This document shows, piece by piece, positions 6,644-14,750 of a stretch of DNA of 29,645 nt; position 1 is the first letter of the stretch, and the number at the start of each line of letters is the position of its first letter. The notes beneath the pieces were generated by a model that was not told the DNA's origin, made no database searches, and was given only the letters and a program-made list of their open reading frames with translations. Made by a program: the position numbers and the translations under genes. The stretch comes from DATLMR01 sp035537555 (GTDB lineage Bacteria; Acidobacteriota; Blastocatellia; UBA7656): positions 1 through 29,645 of the forward strand of contig DATLMR010000042.1 of assembly GCA_035537555.1 (NCBI GenBank). The letters are read 5' to 3'.

Positions 6644-8599
6644 CTATTCCTGCTTGAACGAAATCACCGCCCGGTCTGCCTGGTGCACTCGATCGAAGAA
6701 GGCCTTGGCAGCCGCGTATTGATCTACGGAGAAAATTATCGCATTGACGTTGAGGTGGCGCTCGTAGAGCACGCGCCGCCCTTCGAGGACGAAGCGGGCG
6801 CGGTACCGCGCCGCGCCTATGTCGATGTCCGCGGGGGCCGGAAGCTGTTCGACCGTATACCCGTCGGGCACGTCGATCGATACCTGCTCATCTTCCGACC
6901 AGGGATACCGGAAGTAGATGCTGTTCGAGCGCCGAGGAGAGACCAGCAGGCTCTCGTCCGGATGGCTGAGCAAGGCCGGCCTCAGCAGCAGCCGCTTCTC
7001 GGTTCGCAGAGCGAATTGCGGCGCGGAGAAGTTGTATGAGGCTGTCAGAGGGGCCGTCGCGGTCACGAGGCCCGAGATCGTTATAGATTCTTCGTCCACA
7101 CCCGCGCCGGGCAGAAGCAGGCGCACATCTCCGCCGATTCGCTTGCGCTGCTCATCCTTGGTGGCCGCCGACATCTCATTTCGAAACTCAAGAGCGCGCT
7201 GCCCCGTGGTACGCGCCTCTACTCTTACGCTCACCCCTCCGTCGCCGGAAGGAGTGACGGCCAGCGTTCGGAAGTACTTATTTTGCGCCGCCTCCGTTAT
7301 AGGAGTCTCGACAAAGAGCGAATCTCGCTTGCCGTAGACGAGCGCGGGGACAGACTCTTTCTCCCAGGACAGCATCCCCAGAGGGCAATACGCTGTTCCC
7401 GGGTCGTAAAACTGAACGGCCCCGTCGCGGCCGAGCACCGCCGTCACTTCGCTGTTAAACTGAAACGCATCGGGGAAGGAGTGATGAAAGAAGCTCTCGT
7501 CGCGAGTCGTGAGCTCGGCCACCCGCGCATCGAGTCCGGCGGCGCGCAGCATCGCGACGAACAGCCTGTTGATTTCGCGAGGAGTGCCATACCGGCGGCG
7601 TATGGTCTCGTCGGCGGTGTTATTCCGCTTCGGCTTCGCATCGTCGCCGGACCCCTCCTCTCCTTCCGCTCCCACCCCCACGTTCTGTATCTCGTTCTGA
7701 ACGTAGTCGTAGATTCTGGCCACCTTCTCCCGCGAGCCTTCGGTAGAGAGGGTGATCGAGTCTACCACGCGGCGAATCGCGCGGCTCGGGAAGGTCTCGT
7801 TATTGGCGCGGTCGTGCGCCCGCTTCGCATAATCGCGCCAGTATTTGACCGGATCGGTCTCCGCCTCGTCCGAGTAGTAAAGCCATCCCCATATCTTCAC
7901 GCTCTGCTCGGGCGGCATTAAAGACTCTCTCCGAAACGGAGGAATGTCTTCGACCTTGATGTCATACGTGTCGTTCAAGACGGGCGCGAACCGCTTCGGG
8001 TCCTGCGCGTTGAAGGTCACCCATCGCACGTCGAGCGCCGTCGTGAGGGGAGGCTGGATTCGATAGTAAAGCTCTTTGGTGAACAGGTCCGATTGAATAT
8101 CCAGGGCGAAATAACGGAAGCCCTTCGGGTAGAGCTGGCGATAGCGGTACTCTATGATCGCGCCCTGCTCGACGGCGGGCATCGAAAAGACCTTCGTGCG
8201 CCAGACCCCGTGGCCGGTCTTTACAAGCAGTTTGTCGAATATATCCCTGCCCTGTACTTCGACGGGCGACCCGTCCGGGCGGATGGTGCGCGCGCGCACC
8301 TCGGTGATGCGGCCCAGCTCGGCCCTGTAAGGAAGCTGCACGTCCGCGTAACGGCGCCCGCGCTCGTTGAAGATCTTGATCCGAATGTAGACCCTCAGGC
8401 TCGTGCCTTCCGGGCTGCTGTCGTCGAGCTCGCCTTCGCGGAACAACATCACCGCTTCCGCTTCCGGGTCGCCGATGTCGGCCGCCGTTATCTTCAAATC
8501 CTGAGGAGTCACGGGCCGCCAGTTCGTCGAAGCGCGCGCCTGCTCTGCCAGAGCCATGAAGGCCAGCATGATTGCCAGAGGGATGTACCGGCGGAACAT
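6644..8599 (-). CDS. Secreted DUF3857 / transglutaminase-like protein, catalytic Cys missing
   Basis: This 651-residue protein has a signal peptide (about residues 1-23, ending ARAS). It then has a DUF3857 domain (about 45-230) and a transglutaminase-like core (about 270-420). The family's usual layout is DUF3857 followed by transglutaminase, on the outside of the membrane. The core keeps the helix LFVAMLRAAGLDARV (347-360) and the Asp in FYDPG (398), but the catalytic Cys that normally opens that helix (GDCKDKA-type motif) is replaced by RYGTPREIN. The usual His in the FNH segment is Ser (FNSEV, 381-385). So it is probably not a working transglutaminase or protease and may only bind. The C-terminal 230 residues are beta-rich. 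A promoter lies about 60 nt upstream and a weak GAGG ribosome site precedes the ATG. Confidence 0.9.
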   Translation of the reverse strand: MFRRYIPLAIMLAFMALAEQARASTNWRPVTPQDLKITAADIGDPEAEAVMLFREGELDDSSPEGTSLRVYIRIKIFNERGRRYADVQLPYRAELGRITEVRARTIRPDGSPVEVQGRDIFDKLLVKTGHGVWRTKVFSMPAVEQGAIIEYRYRQLYPKGFRYFALDIQSDLFTKELYYRIQPPLTTALDVRWVTFNAQDPKRFAPVLNDTYDIKVEDIPPFRRESLMPPEQSVKIWGWLYYSDEAETDPVKYWRDYAKRAHDRANNETFPSRAIRRVVDSITLSTEGSREKVARIYDYVQNEIQNVGVGAEGEEGSGDDAKPKRNNTADETIRRRYGTPREINRLFVAMLRAAGLDARVAELTTRDESFFHHSFPDAFQFNSEVTAVLGRDGAVQFYDPGTAYCPLGMLSWEKESVPALVYGKRDSLFVETPITEAAQNKYFRTLAVTPSGDGGVSVRVEARTTGQRALEFRNEMSAATKDEQRKRIGGDVRLLLPGAGVDEESITISGLVTATAPLTASYNFSAPQFALRTEKRLLLRPALLSHPDESLLVSPRRSNSIYFRYPWSEDEQVSIDVPDGYTVEQLPAPADIDIGAARYRARFVLEGRRVLYERHLNVNAIIFSVDQYAAAKAFFDRVHQADRAVISFKQE

Positions 8600-8661
8600 A
8601 GGCTATAACCTCGAGACTTTGGGTATGGATGTCCGAAACCGCGCGCGAGCCGAAAACAACT

Positions 8662-8690
8662 GAATTTTACGCCTGCCACTGCGCTTCGGC
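8662..8690 (-). promoter_or_regulatory. Promoter of the DUF3857 gene
   Basis: On the minus strand TTGCCG (8690-8685) and TAAAAT (8667-8662) are separated by exactly 17 bp. Transcription would begin near 8655, giving a leader of about 56 nt. This promoter separates the gene from the upstream receiver-domain fragment. Confidence 0.55.
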
Positions 8691-8782
8691 AATAGCACCC
8701 CTCGTCACCCGGCTCCACGACACCGGGGCGTCTTCTTTGCCGTCGGGCGGGACCGGAATCGCCAGCCCGCAAGCCATAATAC

Positions 8783-9103
8783 TTACACTCTCTTCCTTCG
8801 CCGGGTAACGCTCGTGATGACGGTCGTGAGCTCGGCCAGTTCCACCGGTTTTGCCACGTGGGCGTCGAAGCCGGCCGACAGTGCCAGCAATCGGTCTTTA
8901 GGCTGCGCGTGTGCCGTGAGCGCGATGGCGGGTATCTCTCCCCCATTCGACTCCAGAGAGCGCACCTTGCGGATCAGGGAATAGCCGTCTTCTTCCCGCA
9001 TCTCTATATCCGAAATCAGCACGTCGGCCTGCGTCTGTTCGAGCAGGTGGAGGCCTTCGGCGGCGCTTGCGGCCGTCGTCACCGTCGCGCGATCATGCAT
9101 CAT
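8783..9103 (-). pseudogene. Truncated response-regulator receiver domain
   Basis: The 106-residue frame aligns with the C-terminal four fifths of a CheY-like receiver. It has the phosphoacceptor Asp32 in DVLISDIEM, the Thr63 in AIALTA and the conserved Lys85 in HVAKPVE. It lacks the first strand with its acidic pair that binds magnesium, and part of helix 1, so it cannot be phosphorylated normally. The sequence resembles receiver domains at the C-terminus of hybrid sensor proteins in Blastocatellia. In-frame codons just upstream of the ATG read SELR, as expected for helix 1, and are then cut by TGA. This points to a decayed or truncated gene. There is no ribosome site and no kinase nearby. 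A small functional fragment cannot be ruled out. Confidence 0.75.
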
Positions 9104-9128
9104 CCGAAGCTCGCTTCAAGAAATCCTG

Positions 9129-9156
9129 TTGACTCACTCTCCCGCGCGAGTATCGT
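9129..9156 (+). promoter_or_regulatory. Promoter of the M20 peptidase gene
   Basis: TTGACT (9129-9134) and TATCGT (9151-9156) are separated by 16 bp. Transcription would start near 9163, about 60 nt before the ATG at 9224. It lies just upstream of the truncated receiver gene, on the other strand. Confidence 0.5.
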
Positions 9157-9223
9157 TGCTGCCCCCCGACACCCGGCCGTGTTATTCTTCGATTGATTTT
9201 CAGACCAGACGCCGGAGGAACAT

Positions 9224-10753
9224 ATGAGGCTGATCGCGTTCGGTGCAGGCGTGCTTGCGGCTTTGCTCCTTAACAGCCCGGTATGGATGACTCATGCCGG
9301 GGTGCCCGAGTCGAGCGTGCGCGCTCACCGACAGGCTCACGAAGCCGAGATATTGGGCGAGCTCGCCGACCTGCTTTCCATACCCAATGTCGCTTCCGAC
9401 ACCGCCAATATTCGCCGTAACGCGGAGAGGCTTGTCTCGATGATGAGCCGCCGCGGCATCGAAACGAGAGTGCTTGAAGGCGACGGCCCGCCCGTAGTCT
9501 TCGGCGAGCTGAAGACGCCGGGGGCGACGCGCACGATAGCCTTCTACGCGCATTACGACGGACAGCCCGTCGATGCGTCGAAGTGGGCGACCGATCCGTT
9601 CAAGCCGGTCCTGCGAGACGGGCCGCTCGAAGCAGGCGGGCAGATCATCCCCCTTCCGCGCCCGGGACAAAAAATCGACCCCGAATGGCGGCTCTACGCG
9701 CGCTCGGCTTCGGACGATAAGGCTCCGATCATCGCGCTTATGGCCGCGCTCGACGCCGTCAAGGCGGCTAAACTCGCCCTGACCGCGAACCTGAAGTTCT
9801 TCTTCGAGGGGGAGGAAGAGGCGGGCTCGCGCAACCTCGAAGAGCTGGTAAAACGAAACGCGGCCCTGCTCGGCGCTGACGCGTGGATATGCGCCGACGG
9901 CCCCGTTCATCAGACCCGCCGGCAATTGCTTTACTTCGGCGTGCGCGGAGTGGTGACGGCCAACATCACGGTCTACGGCTCCAATCGCGGGCTTCACAGC
10001 GGGCATTACGGCAACTGGGCTCCCAATCCCGCCATGCGCCTCGCGAAATTGCTGGCCTCGATGAAAGACGATGCCGGGCGCGTGCTGATAGATGGCTTTT
10101 ACGATGACGTGGTACCGCTCGGAGATATCGAAAAGCGAGCCCTCAAAGAGATGCCCGCGATCGACCGGGAATTGATGCGGGAGTACGGGCTCGCTCAAGC
10201 CGACGGCGGAGGCCGCTCCCTCGGCGAGCTTATCAACGAGCCGTCGCTCAACATCGACGGCCTACAGAGCGAATACGTGGGCAGAGAAGCCCGCACTATA
10301 ATCCCTTCAGAGGCGACCGCCGCCGTGGATATGCGGCTCGTGAAGGGCATAGACCCGCGCCGCCAGGTCGAGCGCCTCATCGCTCATATAAGGAAGCAGG
10401 GCTACTTCGTCGCAGGCGATGAGCCGGACCGCGAGACGAGGCTCAAGCATCCCCTCATCGCCCGCGTGACGAGCAATGACGGCTACCGCGCCGTTCGCAC
10501 TCCCATGAACCTGCCACTCGCGCAGAAGATCATCCGCGCGATCGAGCAATCCACGGGAGAGAGGCCCGTGCTCGCGCCCACGCTCGGCGGCAGCGTGCCC
10601 CTGTGGATATTCGATGACGCGACGAAAGCGCCTCAGATAGGCGTGCCCATAGTCAATCACGACAACAACCAGCACGCGGCCAATGAAAACCTGCGGCTCA
10701 AGAATTTGTGGGACGGGATCGAGATATTCGCGGCCATCATGACCATGAGGTGA
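9224..10753 (+). CDS. Exported M20-family metallopeptidase
   Basis: This 509-residue enzyme belongs to the M20 dipeptidase/carboxypeptidase family of di-zinc exopeptidases. A signal peptide spans about residues 1-25 (MRLIAFGAGVLAALLL, then HAG), so it acts in the periplasm or outside. The metal site is complete: His110 and Asp112 in YAHYDGQP, bridging Asp164 in SASDDKAP, the EGEEEAGS segment (195-201) with catalytic Glu197/198, Asp225 in CADGP, and His484 in HDNNQHAANENL. The dimerisation lid lies at about 240-400. Likely roles are peptide scavenging or degradation of dipeptides; the exact substrate is unknown. The ATG has a strong GGAGG site 7 nt upstream. The gene ends at a hairpin terminator shared with the pilin operon. 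Confidence 0.95.
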   Translation: MRLIAFGAGVLAALLLNSPVWMTHAGVPESSVRAHRQAHEAEILGELADLLSIPNVASDTANIRRNAERLVSMMSRRGIETRVLEGDGPPVVFGELKTPGATRTIAFYAHYDGQPVDASKWATDPFKPVLRDGPLEAGGQIIPLPRPGQKIDPEWRLYARSASDDKAPIIALMAALDAVKAAKLALTANLKFFFEGEEEAGSRNLEELVKRNAALLGADAWICADGPVHQTRRQLLYFGVRGVVTANITVYGSNRGLHSGHYGNWAPNPAMRLAKLLASMKDDAGRVLIDGFYDDVVPLGDIEKRALKEMPAIDRELMREYGLAQADGGGRSLGELINEPSLNIDGLQSEYVGREARTIIPSEATAAVDMRLVKGIDPRRQVERLIAHIRKQGYFVAGDEPDRETRLKHPLIARVTSNDGYRAVRTPMNLPLAQKIIRAIEQSTGERPVLAPTLGGSVPLWIFDDATKAPQIGVPIVNHDNNQHAANENLRLKNLWDGIEIFAAIMTMR

Positions 10754-10757
10754 AACG

Positions 10758-10796
10758 AATGGGCCTTCGCGATATTCGATCTCGCGAAGGCCCATT
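10758..10796. terminator. 15-bp hairpin terminator between convergent genes
   Basis: A perfect 15-bp stem (10758-10772 with 10782-10796) closes a 9-nt loop. It lies 4 bp past the M20 stop and before the stop of the pilin operon at 10822 on the other strand. Flanking T tracts are short on both sides, so it could act in both directions. Confidence 0.75.
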
Positions 10797-10821
10797 TCCG
10801 TTCCGTCAATCTACGCGGGTT

Positions 10822-12201
10822 CTATCGTTCGACGATGCCCGCTACGGGCCGCCCCGTAGTATTCAAGGCCCTTCGAATCGCGGCGGAGTCGTACTGCATA
10901 GTCGAGTTGCCGCCCCCGTCCGTATCGAACCACGGCGCGAGGAACCCTCCACCCGAGCGGTTGAACTTGGCGACGATGAGCGCGCCGTAGATATTCCCGC
11001 TGCCGCCGCCGTTGCGGTTCACGGTTCCGTCGCCCAGCACGAGGATGAGCCCGTTAAAGCTCGGGTTCCCGTTCATTTCGAGGTTGCCGGTGACGACCAG
11101 CAGCCCCGAGCCTCCGTCCAGCACGCAATCCCCATCGATGAATTTGAAAGCGGGCACGCTGGCGGTGCCCACCATCCCGTCGTAGTTGCCGTCGACATAG
11201 GACCCGTCGTTCGCGTCCTGGGCCATGCCCTGTAGAATGTTGAGTATCCTGCGGGCGTCGTCAGCCGTTTGCAGAAGCTCGGGCGTGATCACGGGCGTGG
11301 TATTGGCCCCGGTCGGAGTGCCGGTGGCCTCGACGTCGAGCACGCCGATCTGCACGTTGGTCCCGGTACGCGGCTCTATAGTGCCCGGCTTGCTTATCCC
11401 ATGAATCATGTCCGATACGTCAGGCCCGGTGGTCGCGAACGCGGGCTTCTCCGCCTCATCGCCCGCGTGATCAGCCCCTTTATAATTCTTGGCGCCGCTT
11501 GAGCCGGTCGTAAAGTGCATCGCGCCGGTTCCGTCCGCTCCGCGCAGGGTGATCGTCGCCGGGGCCTGGAGCTCGAAGGCCGTCCTCTTGACCATCATCT
11601 GCAACCGCTTTATCGCCCCCCTCGGCCCGTAGCCTATGGAGGTGATGACCAGTCGATTCGGCTCGGTCGGGCTCGGCGTATTGTCCGGGTCCTTGACCTC
11701 GATGCTGTAGGCGCAATCGGTGAGCGGATTATAGGTGGAGCCCGCAGGCACCAGCGGGACGCGATTGGCGGAGGAAGGGTTGGTGCTTGAGGTAAGCCCC
11801 CCGGCCGGGAAAGAGTAAGGTATCCACGCGGAGAGCCTGCAAACCGGAGTCGTAAGCGTAGACATCGGATCGCCCGCTTTATTGGAAGTCGCGGGAACGA
11901 CCGACGTGCGGAAATTCAGGCTCATCTTGGTGCCCGCGGCCACCCCGGAGCCCGCTTCGAGAGCCTTATTACCTCGAAGTATTCTAAGCGCCGTCTGTAA
12001 CCCCGCCTCCGCGCTGTAATAAGCCTGCATCTCGGCGTTCGCATCATAAGAGGTCGTCGCGGTCATCGCCGTGGTCATTATCAGCGCGGCGCCGCCCCTC
12101 AATAGCAAGGTGGAAATCAGCAGAGTCGAAACGAGGGCGGCGCCGCGCTCGTCACCGCCGCTTCCGAGCCTCGCCAGTAATCTCAACATGGTTCGCATCA
12201 T
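10822..12201 (-). CDS. PilX-like minor pilin, set 2
   Basis: The 459-residue protein has a class III leader cut after Gly20 (GGDERG, then AALVSTLLIS) and one long hydrophobic helix, as in PilX/GspK-like components of type IV pili. The mature fifth residue is Ser, not Glu, as is usual for this class. Residues 60-75 read AYYSAEAGLQTALRIL, the conserved PilX_N region. The large periplasmic part ends in a beta-rich GNIYGALIVAK segment typical of DUF4900/PilX-like proteins of Acidobacteriota. It is the last gene of the second operon, 27 bp after the PilW-like gene, with GGAGG 6 nt before the ATG. It probably helps initiate or cap the pilus together with the other minor pilins. Confidence 0.85.
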   Translation of the reverse strand: MMRTMLRLLARLGSGGDERGAALVSTLLISTLLLRGGAALIMTTAMTATTSYDANAEMQAYYSAEAGLQTALRILRGNKALEAGSGVAAGTKMSLNFRTSVVPATSNKAGDPMSTLTTPVCRLSAWIPYSFPAGGLTSSTNPSSANRVPLVPAGSTYNPLTDCAYSIEVKDPDNTPSPTEPNRLVITSIGYGPRGAIKRLQMMVKRTAFELQAPATITLRGADGTGAMHFTTGSSGAKNYKGADHAGDEAEKPAFATTGPDVSDMIHGISKPGTIEPRTGTNVQIGVLDVEATGTPTGANTTPVITPELLQTADDARRILNILQGMAQDANDGSYVDGNYDGMVGTASVPAFKFIDGDCVLDGGSGLLVVTGNLEMNGNPSFNGLILVLGDGTVNRNGGGSGNIYGALIVAKFNRSGGGFLAPWFDTDGGGNSTMQYDSAAIRRALNTTGRPVAGIVER

Positions 12202-12228
12202 TCTTTACCTCCTCGATAAAGCGGGCTA

Positions 12229-12972
12229 TCAATAAGCGCGCGAATTCTGATTGCGCAGCTCGATATCGGAGACCAGTTTCGCCACAGTCGCAGGCTGATA
12301 GCCGCTCCCGCCAGGCGTTCCCAGGGCCGGCAGTCTTACGCACGCGACGACTACCAAGTACTTGGCGTTGGCTTTGTTGGCTACTTCGGTGACCCCCGCC
12401 GGCAGGCTGATGTTGCAATCGTTCGTATCGGATGTGTAGTTCACACGCCCGCTGAAGTAACGAACCGATAGCGTGTCGATGCGGTTGGCCAGCACAGTCG
12501 TATCGTCCGCATTCACGTCGTAGCGCACCAGATACCGCTGCTGGTTCGCGTCGTCCACATAGAGCAGGTACTTCACGTCTTCGCCCGAATCATTCGTCGT
12601 CGCGCTCCCCGCCTCTCCGGCAAACGCGTTGAGGTTGGCTCGAAAGCGAATCAGCCGGACCTGGTGCTCGCCCGCGGCGTTTCCGTCGATCCCGCCGTCG
12701 GAGTCGCCCGCCACGATGCCGTTGCTCGTCAGACCGAATCCGGAATTGGCGATCTCGCGGGTCATTATGTTGAGCGCGCGTTGGACGTCGGCCAGGGCCT
12801 CCGACCGCTGGTTCTCTCGCGCTCGCAGGTTGAACGTGCCCGCGAGCATCTTGCTCGCTATCGCCAGAGAGACCAGCGCGATTGCCAGAGCGATCGTGAC
12901 TTCCACAAGGGAAAAGCCTGACTCTTTCGAACTCGATGCTTTCTTAAGGTCATGCGTCCAGTTGAATTTCAT
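12229..12972 (-). CDS. PilW-like minor pilin, set 2
   Basis: The 247-residue protein carries a prepilin motif cut after Gly19 (KESG, then FSLVEVTIALAIALVSLA) with the conserved Glu at mature position 5. A hydrophobic N-terminal helix is followed by the PilW pattern ALADVQRALNIMTREIANSGFG and a beta-rich head. Two Cys residues near the C-terminus (in DTNDC and VVACVRL) may form a disulfide. It is an inner-membrane pilin subunit processed by PilD and built into a type IV pilus or pseudopilus. It lies 18 bp after the PilV-like gene, the same spacing as in set 1. Confidence 0.88.
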   Translation of the reverse strand: MKFNWTHDLKKASSSKESGFSLVEVTIALAIALVSLAIASKMLAGTFNLRARENQRSEALADVQRALNIMTREIANSGFGLTSNGIVAGDSDGGIDGNAAGEHQVRLIRFRANLNAFAGEAGSATTNDSGEDVKYLLYVDDANQQRYLVRYDVNADDTTVLANRIDTLSVRYFSGRVNYTSDTNDCNISLPAGVTEVANKANAKYLVVVACVRLPALGTPGGSGYQPATVAKLVSDIELRNQNSRAY

Positions 12973-12990
12973 AATGATTTCCGTGATCCC

Positions 12991-13509
12991 TTAGTTCGCG
13001 CCCAGCCCCGGGGCCGTGCGCTGAGTGCGAAGACTGACCTCTTTAACTTCACTCGTTTCCCCCTGCTTGTCGCGCTTGATGCTGGAAACTTCGACGGCTA
13101 CCGTTTTGAGTACCGCCGTGCCCGCGGCAGGAGTGTTGGTTATCGTGGTCGTCACCTTGAACTGACGGCCTGCGCTAGTTACGACTTCCGATGTTCCGTT
13201 CGTCGCGTTAAGGCTCGCATCAGTAAAGGCGACGTCTCGCAGCCGCTCCATTCGCTTCTGGGCCACTGCAAGGGCTTGCTGGCGGGCATCCGCGCCGGAG
13301 TTATAGGTAACCGCGTAAGTGAACAGAGAAGCCATGCCCAGTATGGAGATGACCATTATCACGATTGAGATCATTGTCTCGATGAGCGTGAACCCGCGCT
13401 CGCCTCCGCGCGATCGTCCGCCACCGTCGATGGCTCCCGCGAGTTCTAGCCGGGCCGCCCTCTTGATCCGAGAATCAGATCTCTTTCTCTTTATGCTCCA
13501 TAGCCTCAT
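12991..13509 (-). CDS. PilV-like minor pilin, set 2
   Basis: The start at 13509 is chosen because GGGAGGAA lies 6 nt upstream; a longer frame to 13563 would overlap the preceding gene. The protein is 172 residues with a prepilin site after Gly39 (GGERG, then FTLIETMISIVIMVISILG), with Glu at mature position 5. The 39-residue basic leader is much longer than the usual 6-25. After the transmembrane helix, the PilV signature ARQQALAVAQKRMERLRDVAF is visible, then a small beta-rich head. It is the second gene of the set-2 operon, 14 bp after the FimT-like gene, exactly as in set 1. Confidence 0.86.
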   Translation of the reverse strand: MRLWSIKRKRSDSRIKRAARLELAGAIDGGGRSRGGERGFTLIETMISIVIMVISILGMASLFTYAVTYNSGADARQQALAVAQKRMERLRDVAFTDASLNATNGTSEVVTSAGRQFKVTTTITNTPAAGTAVLKTVAVEVSSIKRDKQGETSEVKEVSLRTQRTAPGLGAN

Positions 13510-13523
13510 TCGAGATTCCTCCC

Positions 13524-14615
13524 TCAGTTCGTTACCGCCACCGTGACGCTCGCGCCTCCGCAAGGAGAGCTGAAAGTCACAGTAAAGTTTCCGCGGCTAT
13601 TGTTGTTTGAAGTAATCGTGAACGACGCGGAGCCATTCCCGGAGATCGTGCGCGAAGCCGGAGAAATCGTGAGATTGCCCGGCCCCGAAGCCGTGATACT
13701 GCTGTTGGCCGACCCTCCGGTCAGAGAGACGGTCACGCTTCCCGATCCGCCGTTCTTGCGGATAGAGAGCGAGCTCGGGCTCACGCTTACGGTGCAAGGT
13801 GTCGGGCTCGGCGTCGGCGTCGGAGTCGGAGTCGGCGTCGGCGTCGGCGTGGGGCTCGGCGTCGGTGTAGGCGTCGGAGTCGGAGTCGGTGTCGGGCTCG
13901 GAGTCGGAGTCGGTGTAGGCGTCGGAGTCGGAGTGGGCGACGCGACGGGAGTAGGCGATGCTCCTGGCGCCGGCGATCCGTCCGGCGTCGGGGAGGGCAC
14001 GGGAGTCGGCGAACCATGGGGAGTAGGCGACGGCGACGGCGTCGTACCTCCCACGACCACGGACGAATCTCCGTCAGCCGGGAGAGATCCCGCTCCGACT
14101 ATGATCGCAGGAACGTAATCATCAAGACTGACTTCGCTGTTAAGGGTCACGTCGCCGGAGCCGGTCACGTCGACGCTTCTGCGAGCCCCTTCATCGCTTC
14201 CATCTCCATAGACCAGAGCGATGGTAGTGGCGGTGGCGCGACCGCGCCAGTCGAAGGTGAGCGTCACGGGATCGGTCGTTATGGCTACGCCGTTCGCGAC
14301 TCTGAAAGTTCGGGTCTCGGTCGCGCCGTCGCCGCTGAAGTCCATCGTCACGCGGTAAGTAGTGCCGTCGACCATCTCCACGTTCGATGTCGCATGCCGT
14401 CGAATGGCGTCGACTCGCGCTTTTTCCAGATACCCGGCTATCTCCCGCGCCGAGCTGGATACAGCCATGCGCCGGCGCACTGCCGCAATGCCCATGACCG
14501 CGGATGTGCCGATGATTGAGACTATCGCGACCGTGATGATTATCTGCAGAAGCGTAAAGCCGCCTTCGCGCCTCGTCGCTCTCCGCATCTGTACGCCATC
14601 TCTTGTCTCGTTCAT
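13524..14615 (-). CDS. FimT/GspH-like pilin with Pro-Thr linker and Ig/BACON-like domain
   Basis: This is the first gene of the second pilin operon and an unusual fusion of 363 residues. The prepilin site follows Gly19 (RREGG, then FTLLQIIITVAIVSIIG). Mature residue 5 is Gln (codon CAG) where almost all pilins have Glu. A GspH/FimT head covers about 44-190. A Pro-Thr/Ser repeat linker of about 80 residues (192-273) follows, then a C-terminal beta-rich domain of about 90 residues. That domain is bounded by Cys274 and a Cys near 352, has the SVSPSSLSIRKNGGSGSVTV pattern and looks Ig- or BACON-like. Pilins without Glu5 tend to sit at the fibre tip, so a displayed tip adhesin is a reasonable inference. 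GGAGA lies 6 nt before the ATG. Confidence 0.88.
   Translation of the reverse strand: MNETRDGVQMRRATRREGGFTLLQIIITVAIVSIIGTSAVMGIAAVRRRMAVSSSAREIAGYLEKARVDAIRRHATSNVEMVDGTTYRVTMDFSGDGATETRTFRVANGVAITTDPVTLTFDWRGRATATTIALVYGDGSDEGARRSVDVTGSGDVTLNSEVSLDDYVPAIIVGAGSLPADGDSSVVVGGTTPSPSPTPHGSPTPVPSPTPDGSPAPGASPTPVASPTPTPTPTPTPTPSPTPTPTPTPTPTPSPTPTPTPTPTPTPTPSPTPCTVSVSPSSLSIRKNGGSGSVTVSLTGGSANSSITASGPGNLTISPASRTISGNGSASFTITSNNNSRGNFTVTFSSPCGGASVTVAVTN
13800..13937. repeat. Tandem GC-rich repeat coding the Pro-Thr linker
   Basis: The plus strand is an almost uninterrupted series of GGAGTC/GGCGTC-like hexamers, which the minus strand reads as Pro-Thr and Pro-Ser dipeptides in the FimT-like gene. Synonymous variation among the units (GGC, GGA, GGT) shows selection on the protein more than on the DNA. 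Such a run is prone to length variation by slippage. Confidence 0.85.
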
Positions 14616-14750
14616 CTATGTCTCCAGATATATTGAATTCAGCCGCGAGGGCCGCAACGATCTCCGCGACCCTGATATTGCAAGCTTGATACCATGGACT
14701 CTTCGGAATAGAGGCGCGGTGTGTAGCTTTTGTCGGCATGGCTCCGGTCT

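Noticed and set aside
9200..10198. Long minus-strand frame opposite the M20 peptidase
   Set aside because: The peptidase frame has a full metal site and family motifs; the antisense frame is an effect of high GC.
13800..13937. Regular repeats considered as a CRISPR array
   Set aside because: Units are 6 bp, contiguous and in frame inside a gene, with no spacers.
13543..14118. Plus-strand frame coding a Gly-Val repeat protein
   Set aside because: It is the complement of the Pro-Thr linker of the pilin gene and has no ribosome site.
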